Positions 1 through 10,748 of a stretch of DNA of 64,000 nucleotides are shown here, piece by piece. The position numbers were made by a program, and so were the translations under genes. Source of the DNA: Diadema setosum (lineage: Eukaryota > Echinodermata > Echinoidea > Diadematoida > Diadematidae); the NCBI RefSeq assembly GCF_964275005.1, contig NC_092702.1:34817316-34881315 (forward strand), written 5' to 3'. The notes beneath the pieces are model-generated. The model worked only from the letters and a program-made list of their open reading frames with translations, searched no databases and was not told the origin of the DNA. Positions within the stretch are counted from its first letter, which is position 1. Every line of letters starts with the position of its first letter.

Positions 1-440
1 AAAGTGGGTCAATATTTTTGCGAGATGAATTCACAAAATGTTGCTCTGGCAACTGGTACGCCTCTGCTATATCGCATTCTTCTCCCAATAGGACTACAGT
101 ACAGCTTGCCAATGTTAGAAGACAGTTTCACCTGATTGGCATAAATTATAATAATCCAGTAAAATATACCATTTTCATTACAATACTTTGAGTCAGTAAA
201 TGGAAAAAAAAAAAAGTAGCATTTCCGGATTTTCACTTGGCCTTTGACCCCATGGCCCAAAGAAACTAGATCTATCCCCTACCTACAAAATCACTGGCCC
301 GAATGATAATGGAGCCATTAAAAGGATGATAACGAAATGTTACGAAATGATCATTTCTTCGGCGAAATGACTGATTTCGTAATGAAGTACATGTACATGT
401 ATTGTAGGCCACGCGACACTTGGCGCTCCATACGAGTTGT
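1..440. other. no gene seen
   Basis: AT-rich sequence with short random open frames. I see no splice-bounded coding segment and no repeat with clear ends. Confidence 0.5.
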
Positions 441-835
441 CCATGGTTTAAAGGGACTGACAGTACTGGTTGAGGTGGGGATTCATGTTTTGAACATTCA
501 TAATGAAAAGCCTCTTATGAAATATGAAAGAGCATGTAATTTTAAGAAGGATTCAATGTTTATTTGATGAAAATTGGTTTTCAAATGGCTGAGATATCCC
601 AAAAAGTGCTAATAATAAAAGGCGACATGCCACAACTTTATTAGGATCTCTTTGTTTCACCTTGTTTTTGGATATCTCAGCCATTTCAAAACCGATTTTC
701 ATCGAATAAACTTTTGATACCCCTTAGAATTGCATGCTATTTGACATCTCATAGAGTGGTTTCTGAATATCTCGCAAAACGTTAAAAGCTAAATCCTCAC
801 CTAGACCAGAACTGTACACACCCTTTAAACCATGG
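441..835. mobile_element. Inverted-repeat MITE, TTAAAGGG family, copy 1
   Basis: The ends are inverted copies: CCATGGTTTAAAGGG at 441-455 and its complement at 821-835, with similarity running on through GTACTGG..GAGG. The core is a fold-back: GCTGAGATATCC near 587 mirrors GGATATCTCAGCCATTTC near 669. Two relatives lie at 54521-54883 and 55622-56430, which fixes the ends near TTAAAGGG. The CCATGGTT at 441-448 recurs directly at 830-837, but the target duplication cannot be fixed because the flank is itself palindromic. There is no coding capacity, so it is non-autonomous. Confidence 0.8.
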
Positions 836-958
836 TTTCAACGATCGCCCCATCACTGTACAGCTTGGCATGCTATTACCTGGACACACTGAACTGCACA
901 TTACTTGAATACGAGACCATTCTGAAGCAAATAATTTTCACATATATAATGTACAATG

Positions 959-1503
959 TATAGTGAAATGCCCGCACCTCGTCAGGGGCCCGAATACCGT
1001 CACCCCGCTTAAAATTGTTACAAGCGCGCTAAACAAAAATTTAAGCCCAGGACTACGTTCAGTACACTTGAAACTTGACAGGGCTACCACAACCAAGCAA
1101 ATTGTGGTGAAAACTGAACAGTTTTTCATGAAAATCTGAAATTTTATGAGGAATACGTGTTGTAAGTATCATCACGGTCACCAGCACGCATCTTTTTACT
1201 TGTATGTCTATGGGAGCATCACAGTCACCCGCACACATCTTTTACGTGCTTTGTCTATATGGGAGCGCCGGTGACGAGTTGCAGGCCCCTTCCTTAGCGC
1301 ACAACTATTCCGCATCATTCGCGTTTGGCGACAATAGCTGCAAATTTTCGATATCGATCAGTGAATTTGTGATTCCATTGGAATCTTCAGCATTTTCCCT
1401 GTAACATGTTATCTGAGTGGGATTTCATAGAATTTCAGTGACGAAATGTAATTCAAATATGTACGAACATTAACTATAACGAGGTGCGGGTCACCCAAGT
1501 ATA
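959..1503. mobile_element. Nested MITE with GCACCTCGT termini
   Basis: The left end reads TATAGTGAAATGCCCGCACC and the right end is the inverted form (GAGGTGCGGGTCACCCAAG then TATA), giving about 24-bp imperfect terminal repeats flanked by TA. It interrupts an older element: sequences on its two sides join into one continuous stretch in the uninterrupted copy at 53928-54228. TA flanks suggest a Tc1/mariner-type non-autonomous element, which is inference. Confidence 0.65.
1171..1266. repeat. Tandem duplication of about 48 bp
   Basis: Two adjacent copies (1171-1217 and 1218-1266) both begin ATCAC-GTCACC, contain GCAC-CATCTTTTAC, and end TGGGAGC. It lies inside the 959-1503 element. Confidence 0.7.
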
Positions 1504-1623
1504 CACTTAATGAATGAAATAATCATCCCCCAGCATTCCCACTGATTCCAACGGCACTGATCAGTTAGTAGCCATACCCTTTAGCCATGTTAACGTTAGA
1601 TCTAACATTAGTTAGGCATTTAT

Positions 1624-1929
1624 AGAGACTCCAACCCAAAGCACCTTCTGATCTGGAGATTCTCCCACCTGAAACCTCTAGCAAACGGGAGATTCCAAGT
1701 TGATGTGTGCGAAGCGCGAAATTCCCAGGGTTCTAGATGCTCTCTGGTGCTATCTAAGGCTTATTTTTTCAACATACGATAGAAATTAGTGAGAAATCCT
1801 TTCCAACGCAACGGGAGACAAAGAGCCAGGGCGGGAGAAATTAAACCTCAAGCGGGAGAACGGGAGATTTTGCAAAAATGGATTTTCAGCGGGAGATCTC
1901 CCATCGAAAACGGGAGAGTTGGAGTCTCT
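1624..1929. mobile_element. 306-bp element with 8-bp target duplication
   Basis: The terminal inverted repeats are perfect over 12 bp (AGAGACTCCAAC and GTTGGAGTCTCT). The element is flanked by the direct repeat GCATTTAT at 1616-1623 and 1930-1937. The interior has repeated GGGAGA words and no transposase frame. An 8-bp duplication fits hAT-type insertion; the termini are not the usual CAG type, so the superfamily is left open. Confidence 0.8.
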
Positions 1930-1937
1930 GCATTTAT

Positions 1938-3335
1938 AGATCTAACGTTAGGGACTGTCTGTCTTATGACTCTTACACTCTTACAATATAGCTGATCCAC
2001 GTTCATTTAAAGATACATTATCCAAACATTTTGAGTAATGTCCCTCCTACCATGACCTATGAACCAAAGTTGAGTGTTGCTCTAGCAGGGCTGATCAACG
2101 TACACCATCAAGATCAAGATCAAGACACACTTTGTCTTAACGTTTATAATTATAGCATGACTGGACATGCTGGAGGATTGGGTTTTTAGTTGAAAGGATT
2201 ATGATTAGGGCTAGGAACATCAATTAAACTGTAATTTACCCTTCCATTATTTTATAGACCCACCAAATGGGTCCTTTGGCTTCAGTCACATCCACTATGG
2301 AACTAAACTTACTTTCTTGATTCCGGAAATCTTCGGATGTGACATTCTATTGATAGTGAGGCTAGGCACCACCAAGCGCCTACGGTTAGACAGAGGCAGC
2401 TACATACATCCGAGAGATCGAGGCATACATGGCTGTCGTCGCGAGCACAGACTTGCGCTTGCGGCCCTCGCTAAAGTGTTAGAATCTAGTCCTTGCTCTT
2501 GTGGTTCTAGTACTCCAAGCATTTTCTTCCGATCCAAGAACATGCAGATAGCCGCAGATATTCCACCCATTCCAATCAATATATGTCTCAGCTCAGCTAG
2601 TTATCGCGATTGATTTCCACAAGCACATCGGGGTTTCGTATTGCGCTATGCTCGTGCAGTCGACGAGTCACGAGCTCCCCTATCGCTCACAGAGACAGTT
2701 CGGGATTCCCTGCTATACTAGCTGGCTGCTCAATAGGTGAATCATCCATGTGAAGTGAAGAGCTGTCCAACCCACACACTACACTGTATGCGTGTGGTTC
2801 CTAAACGGCTCGACCCTTAAATAACCCGCCCTAAACAACTCGACTCAACTCCCGGATAACTCGACCCGGTCGACAGCATACATCCTATATTGCTTTTATG
2901 ATTCATCCCCTTGACCTCCCCCCCCCCTTGCCATGATCCGCAACCCTATTGCAGGTCCCTTCACATTTTTACGAGTCTGTTTAGCGATTTATTATGTTAT
3001 ATAGAAAACATCATGGGAAGCTTGATCAGCTCACCATCCATGATTGTTTGTGTGTGGGCCCCGTACTGCATGCACTTTCATCCAAATGCCCATATAGCAT
3101 CATGGCAACATCAAAAGGTTCAGAATCCGAACAGATAGATCAGTTTCAAACAGAATTACACAATAATCATGGCGCCACGTTTTCAAAAGTGGGGGGGGGG
3201 GACACTTCAGATTTCTGGTGCCACTTCCGGGTTTCTTCAACTGACAAGCAAAAAAAAAAAAAAAAAAAAACAGTCTTCAACGCAAAAACAAAGCCTTACC
3301 GCGCTCACATATTCCGGGGTAAAAAAAGTGTGTGT

Positions 3336-3366
<31 letters not shown>

Positions 3367-3429
3367 CAAAGTGGTGACACCCTATGTACTCCTTTGTATG
3401 GTGCAAAAAAGTGGGAACATCTACGCAGC
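1938..3429. other. intergenic, no gene seen
   Basis: No supported exon. The stretch 2805-2875 is rich in CTCGAC words. Homopolymers at 3190-3200 (G) and 3250-3270 (A) and a GT tract running into G at about 3328-3366 break the sequence. Open frames across 2994-3495 are generated by these tracts. Confidence 0.5.
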
Positions 3430-3885
3430 AGTTTATTGTATAGGCCTAGTGAACTTCTTGTACACTCATTCTCACCTCGATTAATAGTCTCCTAAGCCGG
3501 TCTTCCCCAATCTCTATAGTTGCACCCGCCCATCGCATATACACTGCCACCAGATTCCAGTCACAATATACCAAGAAATCTGAGCACATTACCCCAACTA
3601 TCCAGTCACTTAACTCAATGGTTGCCAATACAGCTAGGAAGGCGTTGTCTTCAAAATCCTCCTCCTTGTCTACAAAGCTATGCAAGTCCCCTCATATGCA
3701 GAACCTATCTCCTCATCAACTTCGTCTACATCTCGACATCATTCTGCGCTCCCAAGCTACTGCCCATCCACTGTTGCCCGGAACTTACACCAAGACACGC
3801 TACGGAGAACGCTCATTCGCCTGAGCTATAACATGATTGCACCAGTTATGGAATGATCTACCCATGCGTATGCCAGGTTAGGTTA
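3430..3885 (+). mobile_element. Decayed LINE ORF2 3' end
   Basis: Frame-broken translation still shows the C-terminal pattern of CR1/L2-type LINE ORF2: HITPT, then FKILLLVYKA (from about 3651), then GTYTKTRYGERSFA (to about 3821), then LWNDLP (about 3850). These blocks lie in different frames with stops between them, so this is a dead 5'-truncated copy. The family name is by motif resemblance only. Confidence 0.7.
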
Positions 3886-3969
3886 AAATGCATCTTCATT
3901 AATTCTATGACAAAGTTAATAATATGACACAGTCTATGATATAGCAAAACTTACTAAGTTATAGGAGTT

Positions 3970-4160
3970 ACTAGGCGAGCACTTCGTTATTTCGAAGTTC
4001 GTATAAACTCGAAAACGGAATAAGGTTCGTTTTATTTCAAATATTCGCTTGTATACAGACGCATAAACTTGATACTTCTTTCTTTTTTTCCCCATTTTTT
4101 GATCAACGAACTATATTTCATTTTCGGATTAACACGAAATCTCGGGAAAGTTTTTTTTTT
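3970..4160. repeat. GTTCGTTATTCCGAA-type repeat, degenerate copy
   Basis: Contains TTCGTTATTTCGAAG, GGTTCGTTTTATTTC and CATTTTCGGATTAACACG, degenerate versions of the unit in the better copies at 25015-25330 and 28312-28527. The ends are unclear. Confidence 0.5.
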
Positions 4161-4228
4161 TCTTCCATCGCATTCAGTTTTTTTACCTCAGTTACAGGGT
4201 ATTCATTTATGAAATTATTGGTCATACT

Positions 4229-5240
4229 CAGTGGCATATCTACAGGGAAAACGGCTCCCGGGGCAAGCGCGAAAATTGCGCCCCTAAAAAGTGTTCAAAC
4301 CCAACCCCATCCCGGTATCTATGAGACTTTAAAAAAAGTCCACATGATATGCTTTTTCAAGCACTTAGAATGGGTCTTTTGAGGGTGATTTAATGTAATA
4401 AATGTTGATAAATTTTGGCGCGCGAGCGCAGCGAGCGAGCCGAAAATTTTTGTATTTCAGCTTACAAAACATGGAATTTTTGTCAATTTTTTTGGTTATT
4501 AAATCTTACAATAAATTCTAATCAAGACAGTGACGGCCTTATAAGATAACGATTTATACCAACAAACTGAGGGGTATACCAACAAACTGAGGACTTGAAA
4601 ATATACTCTAAATTAGTACGAGGGGAGCCGAAATTTGTATATTTCTGTGTATAATAGGAAACATTGCACTTAATAAATATCTCATAGGCTCGTTGCACTT
4701 GTAAAACATACAATGCTGGTACACTGGCATGGTGGCTTGCCCTATATCTCAAAATAACAGATCATGCGACAATTGAATCCAAAAGCTTGCTAAAACTTGC
4801 AAATCAGTGTGAGCATTTTTTTTAACATGTTCGTATATATATGGGATTCTCTTCAATAAGGGTCAGTAATTATTAATATCACGATAATCATGATGGCTGG
4901 TCCGGCTGGATTTATGAATGGTGATATATACTGACAAACTGAAAAAAACTAAACAATTTAACAAAGCATAAGAGTTAGTGCAAGCGAGCGCAGCGAGTGA
5001 GCTCCTTTTATTTTTCACTTAGGTTGGCAAATAGTTATATCGTATAATTCTCAATAATATATGGTGGCTAAAAAAAGGTATTATATAAGATTGGTAAGAG
5101 GCATATCGAAAGTTGTAGAGAGTCAAAATTCTTGTATCACAATTGCAAAGGAAACGTTTTTTCGTTTTTGGTGCCCCCAAGGAGTGGCGCCTGGGGCACG
5201 TGTCCCCTTGCCCCCCCCCCCCCCCCCAGATACGCCACTG
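4229..5240. mobile_element. Non-autonomous hAT element, 1,012 bp
   Basis: The terminal inverted repeats are CAGTGGCATATCT at 4229 and AGATACGCCACTG ending at 5240. An exact 8-bp direct repeat, GTCATACT, flanks it at 4221-4228 and 5241-5248; CAGNG termini plus 8-bp duplication are the hAT signature. Inside, GCGAGCGCAGCGAG occurs twice (about 4424 and 4985), followed each time by an AT-rich stretch. I see no transposase frame. The right arm has a C homopolymer of about 17 at 5211-5227. Confidence 0.88.
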
Positions 5241-5504
5241 GTCATACTAAATTTATTACAGTGTATACGATTACTCTTCTCCCTCAATGGGTAATTGACA
5301 GCAGCCCATACACATAATGATTTTCCCTGGATCTTCAAGGCTCATCACTGTCATGAAATTATGATGTATGCTCTTGAGTCATTTACTAATGTATAAAGTT
5401 CAGATGAACGTTGGTGCTTGAGTATTCTTATGCACTTGAATCAGCATTTCTATACCAGTCATCCGAGTTCAATATATCAACATTTCTCTGCCGGGTGGCC
5501 CACT

Positions 5505-5672
5505 GTAAAAGCTGATATTTTCGCAAGACTAATTTTTCGCGCTCGGCGGGGTAGAAAAGAGTTTCGCGTGTTTTTAATTCCGCGGAATCAAGACGCAGAA
5601 ATATTCGCGTGCTTTTATTTTCGCGCTAGTTTCTGGTTGCGCGAAATGCGCGAAAATTTTCACTTTTACAAC
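5505..5672 (+). mobile_element. TTCGCG-rich MITE, copy a
   Basis: Starts AAAAGCTGATATTTTCGC and ends GCGAAAATTTTCACTTTT. The middle carries the palindrome ATTCCGCGGAAT at 5577-5588. It aligns along most of its length with 12013-12212 and, reversed, with 45512-45713; it is shorter at the right end than those two. Confidence 0.8.
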
Positions 5673-6967
5673 ATTCGGGCCACTATAAAATCTCTACTGA
5701 TCTGAAATTATGGTTGCCCGAGAAGAAATGTAGTGACCCTAAATAAACGGAAACAAAACAATACATTTTGAATCTTAGTTCCCCGATCGGGCCACCCGCT
5801 AATGTCGAGCCGCTTATATGAAGATATATATATACATTGTATATATATAATGTGCAACAATTGAACTGTCTGGGATTTAGCACAACATATATCGGAGAAA
5901 ATACCGTGATTATATACAGTATAGGCCTACTTGGTAATTCGCAGTAACATTGAACAAAAATTGATATTGACTAAACAGATCAGTAAAACACTTTTTCACA
6001 TCATTCATCTCACCTCAAGCACAATTATTTAAAAAGTGTGTTTTCTTCACTAACAATTTGTATGATAACCAAATCAAATTGGGTCGAGATGTGTTTCATG
6101 CAACCCAGACCCGGACAACTTATAGTACTCGGGCCGGTCGAGCTAACACGGATTCGGGTCGTATTGTCTAGGGTCATATTATTCTGTGGTCGAGTTGTCC
6201 AGCCTAACGCTAGCCCCCCCCCCCCCCCCCCTTAGCTCCCCGTCTGCCGATGTGTGATCTTTCCCTTTTTCCCGCTCATTTCCGTCACTTTCTTGCTATT
6301 CAACCCTCATCAATTCCCGTATTCACATTCTGTGTTCATTTTCGTCAAATTGTTCTTCAAATTCCACTTTATAGATATGATTCAAATTGCTCAATGGATC
6401 TATAGTCAGTCAGTGAAATCATCTCTGCCGCTTAGCGAATTATAGGAATGTATTATCATTTTTGGCGAACAAGTTCATCGTTATTTTCAATTAGTTCACC
6501 AAGTGTAATGCATGTATAGGCCTTTAGAGGAGTAAGTCAGATCTGTAACCAGCCCATATACGGTATCATAATGCGTGGTGATACATTTTATGGAGACTTT
6601 TTAGGCCCAGCCTATAAGAATTTGGTACATGAATGAGGTCCGTTATGTGGAATATAGAAGAATTATGTGGTATATAAAGAGCTATCAATTCGATTTGGGG
6701 ATAATAATGTTTTTATATACTACATCTATTCTCTTCGTTTTCATCACCTTTAGAGTTCAGTTTCAAAAATTTTATAATAATTTTTGTCCGTAGAAGCGTA
6801 TTGCGTTCAAATCTTATAGGTCCAATTTCTTCAAATTGTCATTCATAATAATATTCGTTTTAGTAGGTCCTATGAGTTTGGATTCACAAAGTGTCGCCGA
6901 AATTCATCTCTTTCGCATAGCGATTTGAATTGGTGAATGCTGTAAGGATCAATTAAAATGGTACATT

Positions 6968-7003
<36 letters not shown>

Positions 7004-7423
7004 TGGTGTTTTTTTTTTTTCGTTCAAATTCGTTTCATTGTCACGGGCCTTAGTCAGCCTGGGTCAAACATCAATATCTATAGGCCTAATATAACCATGG
7101 TGTTGTAATAGCATTTTTATGATTGTATGGAGATTTTTCATATCTAATCAATAATGTTGAAACTTGAAAGTCTGTTATTCTGATATCACTATAACTTCAA
7201 AACACAATGATTCAATGTCCTGCATATTACTACTGTACATCATTAACAGGATGCCCTATATTGCTACATGTATTTTCCTTATCGCTAATTTTTGCTTGAT
7301 TACTTATGTGTCGCCTGCAGTATGATCATTGTGTGATCATATATTTCTGTCACAATGTTGGTCGAGAACCGATTTTTTTCTCTTTTTTTTTTTTCCTTCT
7401 TCATTTTCCATCTGAGAAGATGG
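5673..7423. other. intergenic, no gene seen
   Basis: No supported exon. Holds a TA-rich stretch near 5823-5850, a C homopolymer at 6213-6231 and a TTG trinucleotide tract at 6968-7001. The segment 6078-6205 repeats GGTCGAG-type words like those at 2805-2875. Confidence 0.5.
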
Positions 7424-7635
7424 CTGGATAGCCCATATTCAGCTATGCTAAGCTGGTCTTCCATAGGGTACAGTAGATGTGAGGCGGGACCACTTCACCG
7501 GGGTAAGGGTAACACCCTGCTCTTTGCGATGAATGACGGGATCTTTTACGTGCATGAGTTGTGACTCTCTCACACACGGGACCTCCATTTATGTCCTATC
7601 CGAGGGACATAGTGTTTAGCCTCTTGCTAGAGGCA
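7424..7635. repeat. Dispersed repeat with GGGATCTTTTACGTGCATGA block
   Basis: A compact, GC-richer block containing GATCTTTTACGTGCATGAG, CACACGGGACCTCCATTTA and GTCCTATCCGAGGGACAT. I recognise this wording as a repeat domain common in marine invertebrate genomes; that is from memory and no family name is claimed. No terminal repeats are visible. Confidence 0.55.
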
Positions 7636-7966
7636 TAACAGATTTCATATCTGATATTAAAAGTTGATTATTAGGTTGCCTCGTGCTCAGCTACATGTGG
7701 CCGATGAATTTGAATTGCAATTGACAGAAATCGGTGATGAGCACGGTTTCAAATTATATTGATCGACAAAAGACGAAATTGGTGAAACGAACGTTACACA
7801 ACATTTCAGAGTGTCCCGGGACTAAAATTAAAAGCACAATATAACGTCAAGACTTCAACAAAAGTCTTATAATTTTACTTCTTAATTCATGTCTTACTTT
7901 GTGAATAGTGCATGGATTGTGGTTTACTGATGATCTTTATTGTATCGGCACATTATGGAAGTGTTC

Positions 7967-8007
7967 AACCAGGGAGGTGAAAGAGATCTCTCTTCCACCT
8001 CCCTGGT
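7967..8007. repeat. CCAGGGAGGTG hairpin
   Basis: AACCAGGGAGGTGAAAGAG is followed after a few bases by its near-exact complement ending CCACCTCCCTGGTT. A related half-copy (TGGAGGTGGCTTCCACCTCC) lies at 8452-8471. Confidence 0.7.
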
Positions 8008-8012
8008 TCAAC

Positions 8013-10604
8013 CAGTTACTGAGCTTACTTGCCTGAAGTTCAGTGATTGATGGGCAGAGGATGGATTTGAGACACTAACTGAAATATTACGTTTCAACAC
8101 AATATAGTCAGGAGGAATGTACTGAGGGACTCAACTGAAATATACCAAGTAAGATGATTGATGGAGGCTTAAAAACTGAACATGAGAAAAAGTACCACAA
8201 AAATACTGTAAATTTTTTAATAAAAAATTCTTCCATTATGATGTAGGCCTAGGCTATAAATAGCGGTTGCCACTGGCGGTTGCCACATCAGTGCGCCATC
8301 TCGACCGATTGTAACAGTATTTTGTTTCACCTTCTTTGGGTGATTGATCGAGAATATTCGGCTCTTTTTTCTATAAGGTTCACAATTGAACCCTTACTGT
8401 GCCAGGGACTTTGGCATGGAATAAAGAGCGAGTTGCTCTGCGTTGCATCATGGAGGTGGCTTCCACCTCCCTGGTTGCATCAGGAAATACACAAGACCGT
8501 GCGATAAAGAAGTTAGTCTTTATCACAGATAGCGTTTTCTATAATACTCAAAATGTTAAAACAGTTATTTAAGAACATTGCCCTGAGGCTGGTTCACAGT
8601 ATGATTATGAATACATACACGTATAAATATCATGTGTCACTTTTCTCTGGTAATATCTTCACGTAAATATTTTGGCGTCCCCAAAATATTTTGTACAGAA
8701 ATGAAAGTGAACATGTAAAGTAATTTCCAGCTATTCAAACTTCCGGGTTCAATACATAACTTCAAAAAAATAACAAAATAGTGTTTTCTGTTCAGTGTGG
8801 TTTATAATCCAGCAGAAAAGAAGATATACAATGATGTACAAGATAGCTAGCTTCTTTATTCTACTGTATATTCCCTTCGAAACATTAATTCCACTACTGT
8901 TCATTTTTATTCATTCATACCATACAGAAATGTGAATAAGGTACTAAATCTAAAACGTGAATCGTTGACGAACAAGTCAATGGGTCTGAATTTGTTAGAC
9001 TACAAAGCTCATCAAAATGTCAACAAGTGTTGCAACATCGAGCTGCAAGTCGATCGTGTTTTACTCTCAGTGCAGGGTACAGTGTCAGTGAGTGTAATGA
9101 TGGTGCAAGAGGTGTTGAAGAGGCATGCTCACGCCTGCTGCCAAACCAGAATAAATTCGGGCAGAATGTGAAGGTAACAGACACTTTTTGTTCACCGTCG
9201 CTGAGAGGAAGCAGTCTACGACTAGCTCGGAAGGTAAGCAATTGCAACTCATCATTACGTTCGCCGACCCTTTGGTCACTATATAGTGTCTACGTGCTAC
9301 TCCACTACGAGTGCCTGCACGCTAGTACTGACGGGACGTCCCCAACCCAAGACAGGCGAGTTCTCGCTTCCGAGATCCCGAGCCGCGATAGCTTGGCCGA
9401 CTGCCCGGCGCGGCACGAGCTTGTTGTGGCTGAACACTAGTCGAGATTGGTTAGGCTAGGTTACTACATACTAGGGGAAAAACTAGGGTTTTTTTTACTA
9501 AACCAAATTATCCAAGTAAGATTTCTTTCTGCTTCTCATTGACAAGCCAAGACTGTTCGTTTTATTAGAAGCTTCCCATCTTACATGTAAAACTATGCTA
9601 GAATTTATTGCAGTACAGCACAGGGCCAGGCCCAGGGGCTACTAGTGGCGCGGCTACAGAAGGTTTTCAAGTGGGGGGTCATGAGGGGGAAGAGAAGGGA
9701 GTGCGAGTCATTTGTACCCTACCCCTCCTGATCCCCCCTTTTTTAAAATATTTTTGCCACTTCAAAAAAAGTGTGTGTGTGTGTGGGGGGGGGGGGGTCT
9801 TCAGCCCCTGCAGCAAAGTTGTCACAACAAAGCTATGGCCGTAACACTTTCAATGCAATGTACTGTCACTACTGTAGCATAAATTATTACGATTTATTAA
9901 TTGATTTGTGTGTATTGTGTTTGAGCAAAATGTGCAGTCGAGTTGACATGCAGTCACCTGAGTCGACATGTGAACATGGCACACAAAGAATTAAACTTGT
10001 TTAAGGGAAATTATGCCATATGAGCATGTGAGCACTTAACCCAAACTAATACTAGGGCCTACATGAGATTGTACCTTTTAGAGTTTGTTGAGTGTATTAA
10101 AAAAAAAAGAAAATATATATATATAGAGAGAGAGATGGGGGGGGGGGACTTCCATGAATAGGGACAAAATGGGGAGAAATATTACAAAATCTCTCAAATC
10201 ATTGAATCAAACTCCTAATGCTCACAAGACTTGTTTTTTAATATTTACTTTTGTGTCCTTGATCACCATGCTCCCCCCCCCCTTTTTTTTTTTTTGCCAT
10301 AGTGACATTTGTTTGTAATTCTTTCCACTTACCTGCAGGTGTATTTTGGCTAATGCTAGACCTGCCACAGTACAAAACTGCGAGCTGTGTCAGCATCTTG
10401 AATAAGGACTTTGCTAATATCAGGTTTCTCTGTGTCTCAATCATTTTTCATCCATAGCTCTGACACTCGGGATCTGCAGCCATTCAGAACCTGAGCCAAA
10501 AGAAGGGTGAGAGAAAATCCAGAGCAGCTCCTCAAACAAAGATATCCGATGAGATAACAGTTTAAAATCTCTTGGAGCAAGTGCAATTTTTACAAACAAC
10601 AACA
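8013..10604. promoter_or_regulatory. upstream region of the vWA gene
   Basis: No TATA box or start site can be fixed. The stretch 9180-9430 is more GC- and CpG-rich than its surroundings and contains a consensus-like splice donor (GGAAG|GTAAGC, intron start 9234). It could be a 5' non-coding exon spliced toward the exon that carries the start codon, with possible acceptors near 10458 and 10481. The 137-residue open frame at 9027-9440 resembles nothing I know. G/C homopolymers at 9785-9797, 10138-10148 and 10272-10281 interrupt the region. Confidence 0.3.
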
Positions 10605-10748
10605 ATGCCAGGACGCGGGCGTGGACGTGGACGTGGACGTGGTGGGAGGGGTCGAGGAAGGCGTGGCTATGGCCGTGGCAACAGCCGGCAGGCAGCTGCA
10701 GCAGCATCTGCTTCGGATGTTACTACTACTGCCACTCCAGAGGAAATG
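10605..10748 (+). CDS. vWA gene exon 1 (aa 1-48)
   Basis: Begins ATGCCAGG in an ACA-rich leader, encodes the GRG tract and an Ala/Ser/Thr linker, and ends at ATG|GTGAGT, phase 0. The open frame also extends upstream to 10572 without an ATG. Confidence 0.85.

Larger units (their letters stand above)
836..1583. mobile_element. MITE, TTAAAGGGG family, copy A, interrupted
   Basis: Both sides match the intact relative at 53928-54228. The left part (from about 840, ACGATCGCCCCATCACTG) matches 54034 onward, including the shared stretch through GAGACCATTCTGAA. The right part (1515-1583, AATCATCCCCCAGCATTCCC and the CCCTTTA end) matches that copy's right terminus. The middle is occupied by a separate element at 959-1503. 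The left terminal repeat is missing; the copy begins at the junction with the 441-835 element. Confidence 0.7.

Noticed and set aside
1171..1266. CRISPR-like direct repeats
   Set aside because: Only two adjacent copies without spacers, inside a transposon of a eukaryotic genome.
9027..9440. 137-residue plus-strand frame upstream of the vWA gene
   Set aside because: No family resemblance; it lies in GC-rich probable leader or promoter sequence and contains a strong splice donor in its middle.
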